Of a stretch of DNA of 64,000 nt, positions 23,108 to 33,305 are shown piece by piece. Under the pieces are notes generated by a model. The model ran no database searches and was not told where the DNA came from. It saw nothing but the letters and a program-made list of their open reading frames with translations. The DNA is from Notospermus geniculatus (lineage: Eukaryota > Nemertea > Pilidiophora > Heteronemertea > Lineidae). Where the stretch lies: assembly GCA_002633025.1 (NCBI GenBank), contig NMRB01001766.1, positions 43,441 to 107,440 of the forward strand. Reading direction: 5' to 3'. The number at the start of each line of letters is the position of its first letter. Positions within the stretch are counted from its first letter, which is position 1. Position numbers and translations under genes: made by a program.

Positions 23108-24312
23108 GGGGGATTTTATGCAATACGATGAGACACCCAGTCAGCGATCAAACATGTCAAAACCAGCGTTCACTTCGTGTTTACATTTTGAGTTTCCTAC
23201 ATGTATGAGTCGCTAAGCAACGTGGGGACGTGACTTTTTCATGACGCAAAATCCACAGTATGACGTCGCGACGGGTCGATCGATCGATGGCTCGCAGAGT
23301 CACCGCGTATCAAACTCGCCGGTGGCCATGCACCTGGAAACGAGGTTCCATGAAAATTTTGTTGAAATGAGTTAATGGCATATTTGAAATAAGTAGGTCG
23401 CAATGTACATTTTGTGAAGATCACATCGATTTCGAAGCGACAGGTGGTGCAGAATACTCGTTCGAAGTTTGATTGTGTAATGCATTCTCCATTAAACTAA
23501 AACCCTTCTGTTGCTTTTTTCTCGAAATCGCCTCTGATACTGAACACCAACTATTATGTGGGTCTTGCACAAGATACGCTCCCTCTGCACGTGCCATCTG
23601 CACCTCGCTCCCATGTAAAAAAAACATGATATCCAGGACACTTTTTGTACATCTCAACTGGGTATAACTTTGGGTACTAGGTTTAAGATTATGTTATGCT
23701 TTTTATGATTATGCTATATCCAGTAACCCTTCCAAAAGTACTGTGGCGTCATTGTCAATGCGCTTATGGTCAATATTCGTATTTTTATAGTTTCACTCAG
23801 CAAGTCCCCTTTGGGATAAAATGTCGAAATAGTTTAAAACATAGCAACATCGCAAATTCAACGGTTTTTCTATATGAGTGCTGAAATTACATGTCAAATT
23901 CCGTGGTGTGGCGTAACGTTCTTTATTTCTTCCGCTGCCTTTAACGATTTTTTTGCAATGGTTCAGACTTTTCAAATCGATCAATAATAGATATGGTATT
24001 CTTCTAGCGATTCTTAACATGATGGAAATATTCGTAACATGATATTTTTGGATATGTGCGTACTGGGGCCTCTTTGAAATGTGTTACAGATATTTTTCTA
24101 TTTCCTTCCGACGTTTGTAAATGACGTCACAACAATACGAAAACGCAATAATGGACGTACTTTACACGACAGACGTCATCCTCAATACTACGACGTCATG
24201 ACCTCCGGATATTAGATTGATTGGATGTATAACAACAACACAACATGCGATACACTAGACTGTTTGTTTTATGCGTAAAACGCAAAACGTCAAAGTGACG
24301 AACACTTGTTGC

Positions 24313-24358
24313 AATAAAATACAGATTGGTACAATATTGTACCAATCTGTATTTTATT
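24313..24358. repeat. Perfect 46-bp palindrome
   Basis: The arms AATAAAATACAGATTGGTAC and its complement meet at ACAATATTGT with no spacer. It is perfect over 23+23 bases and immediately precedes the hairpin-ended element at 24359. Confidence 0.9.
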
Positions 24359-25643
24359 ATGGTTCCCGATCATCAAGATAGGGAACCATATTGTTTTTGG
24401 TCTTGGTGTCTGTGCGTGTGTGTGTCCTTCTGTCACGCCTTCATATCTTATCTCCTTCAACAGCTAGAGTCCTGGTAACACATCCTACCCCTAGTTTGTC
24501 AACCTGGGCAATCCAATGAGCTAATCATTTTCAACATCAGATGCCTCCATCATGATGTAATCAACATATCAGACTTGATATTTTGTCCGTCACGCTTTTA
24601 TCTGATGTCATGACTCGGCTGCTTTAGCACCTACAGCAACAGAAACAAGTTCTATCCTTCGGTTTTCATACCCTAGGAATCGAATGGACTGATTACGTTT
24701 GACCTGAGATGTAGCGGTCATGGTGATATCGATGTCACAGATTTGATATTTTGAGATTGTCAACTGAGCAACATGAAACAAGTCTTAGTTCATGCCTGCT
24801 TATCCAAGGACTGGACTGTGTTAAAATCCTCAGCCTCACGTGTCCGGGTGATTGAAATATCATGAGATTTTGATATACATGTATCAAACTTGATGATTTG
24901 AAATATCTCTGCCTGTGGTAGAGATAGAGGCATGATATCACCCATACTTAGGTTATTGATGATGCCCATTTCGATTATGCAACGACCTTGATGATCAGAG
25001 GTCAAGGTCAAGGTCAAACTGGATAATTTGAAATATCGCTGCCTGTGGTAGAGATAGAGGCATGATGTCACCTATACTTAGGTTATTGATGATGCCGATT
25101 TCGATTATGCAACAACTTCGATAATCAGAGGTAAAGGTCAAGGTCAAACTTGATAATTTGAAATATCTCTGCCTGTGGTAGAGGTAGAGGCATGATATCA
25201 GATATATTTAGGTTATTGAGAATGCCCATTTCGATTATGCAATGACCTTGATGATCAGATATGGGGACAGGTCAAAACGTACCCGGACAAAATGTACCAG
25301 GCAAAAGGTACCATTTGTTCGGGTACCTTTTGTCTTAGGTACATTTTGTCCTAGATACATTATGTGCGGGTACCTTTTGTCCAGTACCAATTGTCAGGGT
25401 ACATTTTGTCCTAGAACCATCAGATATCAAGATCAAGGTCAAGGTCAATTACGGGTTGAGTTATTGGCATGAGGTCAAGTTCTATGGGCCTCATCGTAGT
25501 CCATCAGTCAATGTAACCTGATCTCTGTCAATGTATCCTGATCTGCATCAATGTATCTGATCTCTATCAACGTATCTTGATATCTATCAATGTACCATTC
25601 ATGTACATCGGGAACCATACGACATTTACAATGTCATCTTGTT
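24359..25643 (+). mobile_element. Hairpin-ended element, GGTTCCCGATC family
   Basis: The 5' hairpin GGTTCCCGATCATCAAGATAGGGAACC lacks one pair; a gtgtctgtgcgtgtgtgtgtcc tract follows. Three ~130-bp direct repeats occupy 24900-25260 ('tgataatttgaaatatctctgcctgtggtagag'). The 3' end is CATCGGGAACCATA (inverted 5' arm), hairpin GACATTTACAATGTC and CTTGTT (25643). A 157-bp MITE is nested at 25262. It ends 36 bp before the LDLa exon. Non-coding. Confidence 0.7.
25262..25418. mobile_element. 157-bp MITE with 8-bp target duplication
   Basis: The direct repeat ATCAGATA at 25254-25261 and 25419-25426 flanks a block of alternating GGTACATTTTGTCC / GGTACCTTTTGTC motifs with imperfect inverted ends. An 8-bp duplication suggests hAT-type mobilisation. 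It interrupts the third internal repeat of the 24359 element. Confidence 0.75.
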
Positions 25644-25679
25644 GGAACAAATTTTAAATACATCTTTCTTTCATTAAAG

Positions 25680-25864
25680 CGAAACAGTGCCAGTTCAACT
25701 GTACAAACGGTCGTTGCCTCTACAATTCAAATCTGAAATGCAACAACAAGAACGACTGCGGGGACAACAGCGACGAAGGTGACATTTGTAACATCCCAAC
25801 GAGTATACGTTCATTAGATCGCAACGGTCGCGATTATTATCACAGGCGACGCCTATTAAGCTAG
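25680..25864 (+). CDS. Serine protease last exon: LDL-receptor class A domain
   Basis: The acceptor is ..tttcattaaag (25679). Joined to the G that ends the 14015 exon, it reads [17 protein letters not shown], then [19 protein letters not shown]. That is a canonical LDLa module with six cysteines and the calcium-binding D..DCGDNSDE cluster. A basic tail ([10 protein letters not shown]) follows and TAG at 25862-25864 stops the gene, 60 codons after the split codon. LDLa modules usually precede S1 domains in mosaic proteases; here the single module follows the catalytic domain and is the last domain. It may mediate calcium-dependent binding of partners outside the cell. The 3' UTR runs into a foldback element starting at 25881. 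Confidence 0.9.
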
Positions 25865-25880
25865 GTGCTTAATTCGCAAT

Positions 25881-27941
25881 AGGTTTCTTTCACTAAAGAC
25901 GCGCGCGAAGACACAGCGTGGTAAGCCCAACCCTCGTCGACCACCTTATTGTATAGGACAACTATGATTGGCTCTTGCTGAACTGACAGTACGATACTCT
26001 CCCGCCTACGGTGACAATGGCCATGAATGACCAGCTCCATCGTTCCGTGCTGGAGCGTTCGCTCCCATGCGACGGGTGTGATATGTTTTCTTATTTTGAA
26101 GAGTAAACATGAGACGAGACTGGCGAGCTCTGTTTAGATATTAAGATATTGATTGATCACAATGATCCCTCACGACTTTGTTATTTCAAATTGTTTGAAC
26201 TTAATAAGTTTCTAGATCGAACAGCATGCACTGTCAGCTGTGGGCTTCCTCACTCCCAACATCAGGGTATCAGTTCAATCACACTCAGTCAGAATCACTT
26301 ACAACAGGAAATGGTGAATTGGTTTACAAATTTGGTAAACGCCACACAATCGCAAGAGAGTCAACCCAGAAGTTCGCCGTGATTTGTGTTTCCCTTGCAG
26401 CTCGAGTCGCCATGCACCAATCAGGACACTTGTTTCTTTAGTAGTCAATGGTGTGAATGATGAAAAACGTGGAGCGATGTCACGCCCCTTGGTAAGCAAG
26501 TAAAGAAGTCAACATGGTTAAATCAAAACATGCATGAATGATAGTGCGGATTGAATGTAAAAAACCTCCCCCGACTCTCACCGGCCCTGTAGTTTCATAT
26601 CCTAAATGCGACGCGCATTGAACTTCCCTTCTATTGTTTGCGATATCTTAACGAGCAGCGCACACGTTGTTAGCGCTTCGCAGTTATTGTTCGATCAATA
26701 GGAGCAGTCAGCCGCGCATATTGCCAGCAGATGGCAGCAAAGTTCTAGCGGACCAATGTACAGGAAAACCTACCAGATTGCTGCTCGATCAATAATGACT
26801 GGGTCCGCTATATGCATTGAATTGGGCTGTAGTGACACCTATTGGTCAACTCGCTGACAGCTCCTATTGTTTAAGAGCCTTCGCGAAGCCCACCTTATTA
26901 CAACTCAAAAGGTGATTCAATAATAACCGGCTGTGGACGCTTAATACTCAGTAACATGTGGTAGACTCCAAAGTAACAGCGTCAATTATTGTTGAGTGAC
27001 TACACCGTGGAGAATCGGCATCCGCCTTTCCGAGTATTTCGTTCCGGCAGCAACCCTCTCCGAGTCTTATCTTACACCTCACCGAGTAAAAATGGCGGAT
27101 GTTGCTGAAACGCCGACAAAACTGGTGGATTTATAACTCCTACCTCAAAGTAAGTCTTTTATGATCCCGTCGAGGCTATTTTAATTTGTATACTCCATCG
27201 TTCGGTAGAAAGTTTTTCAGGGTTTTAGATTCCAATCGGCTGTACGAAGTGAAATTGTTGGCAGTTGGGAAGGTTGCCGATCTGCATAAAATCCACTGTG
27301 TCAATCGCTTCCTCCTCGGACAAAAATGCCTCTTGTAGTCAAGTACAAACACCAAAATGGTTGTCTTCGTGATCATAATTAAGTTTTAGTCTTAATCTTG
27401 GAAGAAACAAGGTGTCTGCGAGATAAAAAGGCCAGCAGTTGACTAAAAGAGGCCTTTTCGTCCGAGGATGAAGTGATTGACATAGCACAGGCCAGTGAAT
27501 TTTACGCAGATCGGCAACCATCCCAACAATTTCACTTCGTACAGCCGATTGCAAGCTAAAACCCTGATAACCTTCCTACCGAACGATGGAGTATACAAAT
27601 TAAAATAGCCTCCACGGGGTCATAAAAGACTTACTTTGAGGTAAGAGTTATAAATCCACCAGTTTTGTCGTCGTTTTCTGTCTCATCAGCGACATCCGCC
27701 ATTTTTACTCGGTGAGGTGTAAAATAAAACTCGGAGAGGTTGCTGCTACTCGGAAAGGCGGATGCCGATTCTCCACGGTGGACTAGCCCTTCGGGCGCTG
27801 GTCATTCATGGTCAATGTAGAGGAGGCGGGTCGAATCGTTGACATTGTTAGGTCAGCGAGCGCCAATCATAGTTGTCCTATTCAATAAAGTGGTGGATGT
27901 GGGTTGGGCTTACCGCGCTGCGTCTTCAGTGAAAGAAACCT
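25881..27941. repeat. ~2.06-kb foldback element carrying a nested transposon derivative
   Basis: The left AGGTTTCTTTCACTAAAGAC (through 'gcgtggtaagcccaaccc', 'ccaccttattgtataggacaactatgattgg' and 'gacaatggccatgaatgaccagc') is mirrored at 27785-27941. The 27003-27780 MITE sits between the inner ends. No coding sequence apart from chance frames. Confidence 0.75.
27003..27780. mobile_element. 778-bp non-autonomous derivative of the 17825 transposon
   Basis: Ends CACCGTGGAGAATCGGC and GCCGATTCTCCACGGTG are perfect inverted repeats. The subterminal ~220 bp on each side matches the autonomous element (including 'actcggtgaggtgtaa' and 'tatactccatcgttcgg'), and the transposase gene is missing. It is flanked by GACTA at 26998-27002 and 27781-27785. 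Confidence 0.9.
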
Positions 27942-28509
27942 AAGGCACGTCACAAAGAGAGCTAATGCGAGTTTTGCGAAAATGATCCAATGTTACTTCA
28001 TGTCATGAGCGATACCGAAGGCAATTTTTTTTAAAAAAGGAAAAAATTATTTTTCTCTTTTTAATGTATAGTTTATTAGTAATTCAACAACATTTTTCTC
28101 TTCGAAAAACCAAAACCTGTATCAGGCTTACAAAATCCAATGCTCTTTCCTGATATAAATTATACAAGTACCATCTCGCTCTGTGCTCAAAAGTTGTATT
28201 TTCAATAGACATTTATCAAAAAAGGCAAATTAAAAATCTTTAACAGAGTACAAGAATGTACTTCAGTTACCTTCTGAAACTATGTATTACAGATGGGTGT
28301 ACTGAAAAATTGTAAAAATACAACTTCTTGCAAAACATAAACTTGCGTGGATGCCAAAAGGCAGTAGTTTGTTCTTGTTGTCATTATCACAATCTTGTAT
28401 TTTTACAAGTTCCTGAAACTCCCACAGAACAATCATCAAAATTATTATTTTTACAAGTTTTTCACGAAAGGAAGCTTGTCAGTTTACAACTTTTTTATGA
28501 CGCCATATG

Positions 28510-28850
28510 CAGATAAGCCAATCTTGTAAATTTGCAACTTTTACAAGTACATCATTTTACCTTACTTTACAACTTTACTACCACATGGATAGATCTTGTA
28601 AATTTACAAGTTTACTGCTATGTTTTACTAACACACGAATAGAAGGTCTTGTAACTTTACATCTTTACTGGTAAATTTTACTACCACACGAATAGATCTT
28701 GTAACTTTACAACTTTACTGCTATGTTTTACTAACACACGATATAGATCTTGTAACTTTACAACTTCACTGGTATGTTTTGCTACCACACGAACAGATCT
28801 TGTAATTTTACAACTTTACGGTATGTTTTGCTACCACATCATTTGCTACC
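28510..28850. repeat. ~55-bp tandem repeat, about six units
   Basis: The unit core is 'gatcttgtaactttacaactttactg..tatgttttact/gctaccacacgaa'. Units differ by substitutions and small indels. 27945-28510 and 28850-29220 contain A/T-rich sequence, with related 'cttgtatttttacaag' motifs before the array but no gene. Confidence 0.85.
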
Positions 28851-29222
28851 ACTTCTCGAACTATATTGTTTCACTGTGACAAAACCAGTGTATGTACGTT
28901 GATGGAATTTATTGTAATGATAGATGATGACAATTTGTCTGGTGTACAAAATTTCATTGAAGTGCCCTGAAAACTAATGAAGTTACTGGAATTTGAATTT
29001 AGTCCAGTTTTTTTTGGGGGGGGGGCTACCCGATATATACAGGCCCTACATCAAAATGAGGCGAAATATTTACAGCAAAGTATTTCGGTTCGTAAACTTT
29101 CGATTCAATGAGGCACGTCGCTCGCAGCGCCACACGTCGTGACGTGAATTCCACAGGTTCTCCATTGAAAGGCCATTGTGGGGATTAGATCTACCTCTGT
29201 TCTATAAATTAAATCGACATTA

Positions 29223-29539
29223 TTAGTACTTTCGAGTTGATTCAAACGCAATGCTATCATAAGCAGGAGGTGGAGCGGCTGTGTTGGCGCTCGGGGCTGT
29301 GCCGGTTGCCAGTGGCTGCGCTCCCGTGGCAACTGGAGCCGTCGAAAGTGTAGACACCGGCAAAATCGGCGGTCCACCTATTGGTGGCGCTTGAAAGGGA
29401 GCTGCACCATGATACATGATTGGTGGGTTTCCTCCGTATGGCAATGGCTGACCGTGACCAGGCACCACTGCTGATTGAGAGTAGGCGACTCTAATCTGTT
29501 GTCGTGGATATCCCTGCCCTCTCCCTTGGTTTACACCAC
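29223..29539 (-). CDS. Membrane protein last exon: Pro-rich cytoplasmic tail with PPxY
   Basis: On the minus strand the acceptor ..ctttttgtag precedes 29539 and the frame runs to TAA at 29223-29225. It encodes a low-complexity tail of about 105 residues rich in Pro, Ala, Gly and Thr, including QGRGQGYPRQQ, PLPYGGNPP, APPIGGPPI and near the end APPPAYDS, a PPxY motif that binds WW domains. It joins the 30610-30731 exon in phase 1 (split Gly codon). The architecture (short transmembrane segment followed by Pro-rich tail with PPxY) recalls Shisa-like or Cys/Tyr-rich membrane proteins, but the Cys-rich ectodomain is not visible here, so the family is a guess. The intron holds an AGCTCACC-family element. 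Confidence 0.7.
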
Positions 29540-29599
29540 CTACAAAAAGAAGAATCTTTCACATACAAGGAAAACGAAGGTTTTGAATTTTCACTTTTT

Positions 29600-30299
29600 A
29601 GCTCACTGGAGTGAGCTATTACAATGGTGCAGCGTCCGTCGTCCGTCGTCTTGTTCCGTTAGCAGGGCACGTTTCGTAACCGCTGGAGCTATTGATCTGA
29701 AACTTGGTACATATATAGCCCTAGGTCAGATGACCCACGGTACCAAGTTTCGGTCCCATTCGACTCAGTTTGGCCACCAGGTGGCGGAAACCAAAAACAC
29801 AAAAAGTGCAATGACTCCTGAACCAATGACTAGATCATCTCCAAATTTTTATCATAGGTGTAGCTAATAAGGATACATAACATATATAACGGGTTTTTGA
29901 TTTGACCTACTTTTCAAGGTCACAGAGGTCAAAGTTCGACAAAAGTGACGAACCTGCCACAGTTTGTCATTATTTCACTGAGCGACTTCATATCTTGCAT
30001 AAACATGCATTGGAGGGGTACCTTAAAAACTACCGAGTTTCGGTCCGATCGGACATCCAATATGGCCGCCAGGTGGCGTAACCTGAAAATCGACCAAGTG
30101 CTATTACTCGGGAACGGCTTGACGCAGAGTGCTCAAATTTGATATTTACCTCCATCTAGATGACCTTTACATGCATGTCAAATTTCGACCTGGGAATGAC
30201 TTGATCCAGATTGCTCATAACTGATATGTACCTCCCTCTGTCATTAGACTATTAGGCCTATGTCCAACCCACTGAGCACATGGTCCATGGACCATTTCA
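29600..30299 (+). mobile_element. AGCTCACC-family element (in intron)
   Basis: Starts TTTTT|AGCTCACTGGAGTGAGCT, followed by 'gtccgtcgtccgtcgtc' and the standard interior. Ends at ACATGGTCCATGGACCATTTCA followed by T. It lies within the intron of the minus-strand membrane protein gene. 30745-31330 has no supportable gene; the frames there overlap on both strands. Confidence 0.75.
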
Positions 30300-30609
30300 T
30301 TTCCATGTCTCCATCCCTAGCCGCAACCAATTTCACATTATTTTGTAGTCGCTCTATCATCGAGGGAGTTGGCGCCGCCAAACCATCCCCGTACCAGGCC
30401 ACTACCAGTACGTAACGATGATGATGATTGTTGGACGGGATTTCCCGCCAGACCCTGCTGACTGAATCGTCGCTAAGTGGTCGAATGGCTGGAACCTACA
30501 TGTATCGTCTCGACGGTTTCAGGGGCTTGTCACGCTTACCCCTGTGTCCCAAGACACGCTCCCTAGACACCCTCCCGCCACCACCACTACAACAAATGGC
30601 GCCACCTAC

Positions 30610-30731
30610 CCGTCCCGGCCATTGCAGTATTTCCGTTGGTTGCTGGCCGGGTCTTTCTTGAGCAGACGACCCCCACGACGACACCAATGATGACAATGAA
30701 GACGACCCCGCCGATAACACCTCCGACGATT
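30610..30731 (-). CDS. Membrane protein exon: transmembrane segment
   Basis: Minus-strand acceptor ..tattgctag before 30731, donor gtaggt after 30610. The 122-nt exon encodes RIVGGVIGGVVFIVIIGVVV followed by GVVCSRKTRP, a single hydrophobic helix of about 22 residues with a Cys and a basic stop-transfer stretch at its cytoplasmic end, then a short Gly/Thr linker. Phases match the next exon. A longer chance frame on the same strand (30496-30738) is out of register with this helix. Upstream exons were not identified; they may lie beyond 31 kb among the repeats. Confidence 0.65.
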
Positions 30732-31332
30732 CTAGCAATACAAAAATAGTAAAAATAGTTCTTAGCAGAGTAGGCCTATATGAAACCTCAATACAGTATG
30801 AATGTATATGCTTCAGCCCGTTATGGCCCGTTTCAAAGGTCTTTGCCCCGTCCCCTTTGGGGCGTCACTCGCCCTAGCGTCACTATCAAGCTTTATGATC
30901 ACTCGCCTCTTCACTCTAGCGAGAGTTGCGCCAATCGAACCAGTCACAGCCACGAATACGGCTGAGCTACTAGTATCTGGTGCATGCAAAGTGTTGTTGC
31001 TGTGCCATTTTGAAAAACGCTGTGCCAAATCAGTCGACCCGCAAAGGGCCTTTTCTACGGCAGATTTATTTTGCGCGCGGGAAAATAATAGGCGATCGGG
31101 CCCTCGACGAGGCTTCTCGAGTACCTCATTCGAGAAATCAGACACATAGCACAAAAGTGCGTTTATCGAGGAGACCGTTCAAATTCAACGACATAAACCA
31201 TATATCAGTATTTAGCTAAGACATTGAGCTTTCCATCAGTGTAGTTTATTTTGGCATAAGGCAAACCAGTAGTCTTGAACATTAGTTGGGATGTTGATAT
31301 TTTTGGTGACTGGGAGGGGAATGTCGATGGTC

Positions 31333-31396
31333 GTCAGCTGCCCCTGCATTCAGAGAGACTTTAGTGAAAAGTCTCTCTGAATGCAGGACAGCTGAC
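31333..31396. repeat. Imperfect hairpin with ~29-nt arms
   Basis: GTCAGCTG..CCTGCATTCAGAGAGACTTT is mirrored by AGTCTCTCTGAATGCAGG.CAGCTGAC with a loop of about five bases. A short MITE or hairpin RNA; no flanking duplication is obvious. Confidence 0.7.
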
Positions 31397-31504
31397 AGGG
31401 ATCTGTGGTTATAAGTATTTAGTAGCAAATGCAGATTTGTAGGGAAATGGAAGGGCTGGGGAGATATTCGTCCTGCGAATAAGTGTTCAGCAAAAAAATA
31501 AACA

Positions 31505-31605
31505 GAGAAACAGACGCGTGAAAAAAATCGACCATCGCAAGGCTCGAACCCGGCGCCCCGGATTCATAGCGCGACGCTCTACCGATGCGCCAGCCGGCCA
31601 TGACG
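31505..31605 (-). ncRNA. tRNA-derived SINE head
   Basis: The minus strand contains an A-box-like TGGCGCATCGG and, about 40 nt on, a B-box-like GGTTCGAGCCT, the internal RNA polymerase III promoter elements. The acceptor and anticodon stems do not pair well, so it is not a functional tRNA. A tRNA-derived SINE or degenerate tRNA pseudogene is the better reading. Confidence 0.6.
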
Positions 31606-31740
31606 GTGGCTGCTGAATAAATGTTTATAAATACATCCCAGCTACTCAACATATTTTTATGATAATAGAAATGACGTCACAAATCAGAATAATCTTACAA
31701 AAATCGCATTTCATAACATCCNATTACGAGTCTAAATTGG

Positions 31741-32493
31741 AAGGTGTCAGACTCAATGCACCACTGTATACCCAAGGTCCTCTCTATAGGTAGTTCTTCT
31801 AGCGCTAAGTTACACATGTTGCGTACGTTGTGGACCAGTTTGATTGCATTTTGTCGTCTGTATCAACGCTGGCCAATCCATCATCGACGTAGAAGTTCTT
31901 TGCGATGGACATTGCCGCTTCTGGACCGTGATGTGGATTATCTCTCGCTACTCTTCTTAATCCATAGTTGGCACAGCCGGGCGACTATACTGCACCGAAG
32001 ATATGTACCTTCATTCGGTACTCCGCAGTTCCTTGTCGATGTCTCCATTTTCCCCCCAGAGGAAACGTAGGTAGTCTCTGTCGTCTGGTTGGACGTGGAA
32101 CTGGTGAAACATACGTTCTATGTAGGTGTTCATAACATTCCTTGACGTAAGTGTTATGCATGGCCCATCAGCTCTTCTACAATGCAGCTGCTCCTCGGGG
32201 GTTGGCATTTCCCTACAGTTGCCGCAGTGGCACCATCCTGGTGGTGGCTGGGTTGGAGGCTGTCCTGGATCTGGGGCTGGTGTCCGCCTAGTGCTCCTGG
32301 CAGCTGTGCATAAAGAAAGGGTGGGGTGTAACCCCAAGGCAACCTTAATAAATTCTGCGGCTTCCCGCGACATGGCATCATGACATAAGTTGCTACTGTC
32401 GACTTTCTTCTTGCCACTCCCATTTGTCTTTCTTCTTGTCTGCCACAACACTGGCCAAAAGATCTGTTTAATATTTTCCTTTAAGCTCTTCAT
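31741..32493 (-). pseudogene. P2X7-type Cys-rich domain joined to BEL/Pao reverse transcriptase
   Basis: A 160-codon frame (32493-32011) carries, around residues 86-115, GWCHCGNCREMPTPEEQ followed by a Cys and a later CITL. This is the pattern of the cytoplasmic Cys-rich ballast domain of P2X7 receptors, which also occurs free in invertebrate repeat proteins. From residue ~122 the frame reads MFHQFHVQPDDRDYLRFLW, a diagnostic BEL/Pao reverse transcriptase block. At about 32020 the frame shifts by one. The RT continues as EYRMKVHIFGA, a stop, then SPGCANYGLRR and NFYVDDGLASV, which holds the catalytic YVDD box, down to about 31741. At least one frameshift and one stop make it a pseudogene. The Cys-rich segment breaks off just before the RT begins, which suggests an insertion or recombination joint near 32150. 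Confidence 0.75.
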
Positions 32494-32681
32494 AATCTTC
32501 CATCTTCCTGCATGTATTATACAGAAATAAGAATGACACTAATTGTATTATCATTACCGTTACCAACCTAGAATCAACCATTACCAACCTTGAATCCACG
32601 CTGTGACTCATGAGCCGGCCTCACAGCTATGTTCGGGACAACAGTATTATCTAAATCTGGATCCAGTTCATACAGGGTATC

Positions 32682-32924
32682 TCAGAAAATTGCCTCGTAC
32701 ACCTGATTTGCTAAATACTGAGACACTTGCTTAGTCATTTTTGTGTGGGTGCAACGTTTATGTTGTTCATCCATCATGGCAGCTTCATAAAGCAAGTTAG
32801 CATATTGGTCAAACATCTTTCTTTCCTTATCACTTTGTCTGAGGAGTGCTTCCTGGAGATCTTGGTTTCTTTCTCTTAGGAAATCCAGCTGGTATCTTGT
32901 GGGTGCAACGTTTATGATGTTCAT
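32682..32924 (-). CDS. Repeated coiled-coil exon, copy 1
   Basis: An 80-codon minus-strand frame with heptad-like FLRERNQDLQEALLRQSDKE, then YANLLYEAAMMDEQHKRC. Diverged copies of the same segment occur at about 37040-37245, 37428-37690 and 47205-47420, always on the minus strand. Together with the zinc-ribbon exon downstream of two copies, it looks like part of a multi-copy transposon-associated gene. No function can be named. This copy has no clear splice sites. Confidence 0.45.
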   Translation of the reverse strand: MNIINVAPTRYQLDFLRERNQDLQEALLRQSDKERKMFDQYANLLYEAAMMDEQHKRCTHTKMTKQVSQYLANQVYEAIF

Positions 32925-32956
32925 CCATCATGGCAGCTTCATAAAGTAAGTAAGTA

Positions 32957-33247
32957 CTACCAGTACTCTAAGGGTGATGTGCAATGTAACGCAGTGGTGA
33001 GCAGACTTCCAGCATTACATTTGCTGACATTGGTGACCTGGTCCTCCATAAGTGATACGAGGGGGAGACACAAAGCACAATACTTTTTTTCATTTCTGTC
33101 AGCGTGCAAAAAGTGATCCATTGGCTGAGATAACAGTGGAAATGTCGGTGTAGCCCAGACGTTCATATCACGTAGTTTGCGGAGTGTATTGAACGGAGGG
33201 TGTCCCGAGACTAACCAAGTTATTAAGTTCTTGGTGGTGTCCTTCAC
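32957..33247 (-). pseudogene. RecQ-like helicase scrap
   Basis: A 96-codon minus-strand frame includes CLPLVSLMEDQVTNVSKCNA, which resembles motif Ia of RecQ-family helicases (SPLxSLMxDQV), followed by a short unrelated tail. No Walker A or DEAH box is present nearby, so only a fragment remains. RecQ-like helicase genes are common passengers in invertebrate repeat DNA. Confidence 0.4.
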
Positions 33248-33305
33248 CTGTGCTGTGTATATGTGGGATGATCACGAGGTAATTGCAGAGATGGCAGAGT
33301 GTCCT

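Noticed and set aside
22578-23208. Long frames crossing the N gap
   Set aside because: They are produced only because Ns are translated as open codons.
30813-31154. 113-codon minus-strand and 115-codon plus-strand frames in the same place
   Set aside because: Mutually overlapping frames on opposite strands with no motif; neither has splice signals connecting to the neighbouring membrane-protein exons.
31505-31605. Functional tRNA gene
   Set aside because: A- and B-box-like motifs are present but acceptor, anticodon and T stems do not pair properly; a SINE or tRNA pseudogene fits better.
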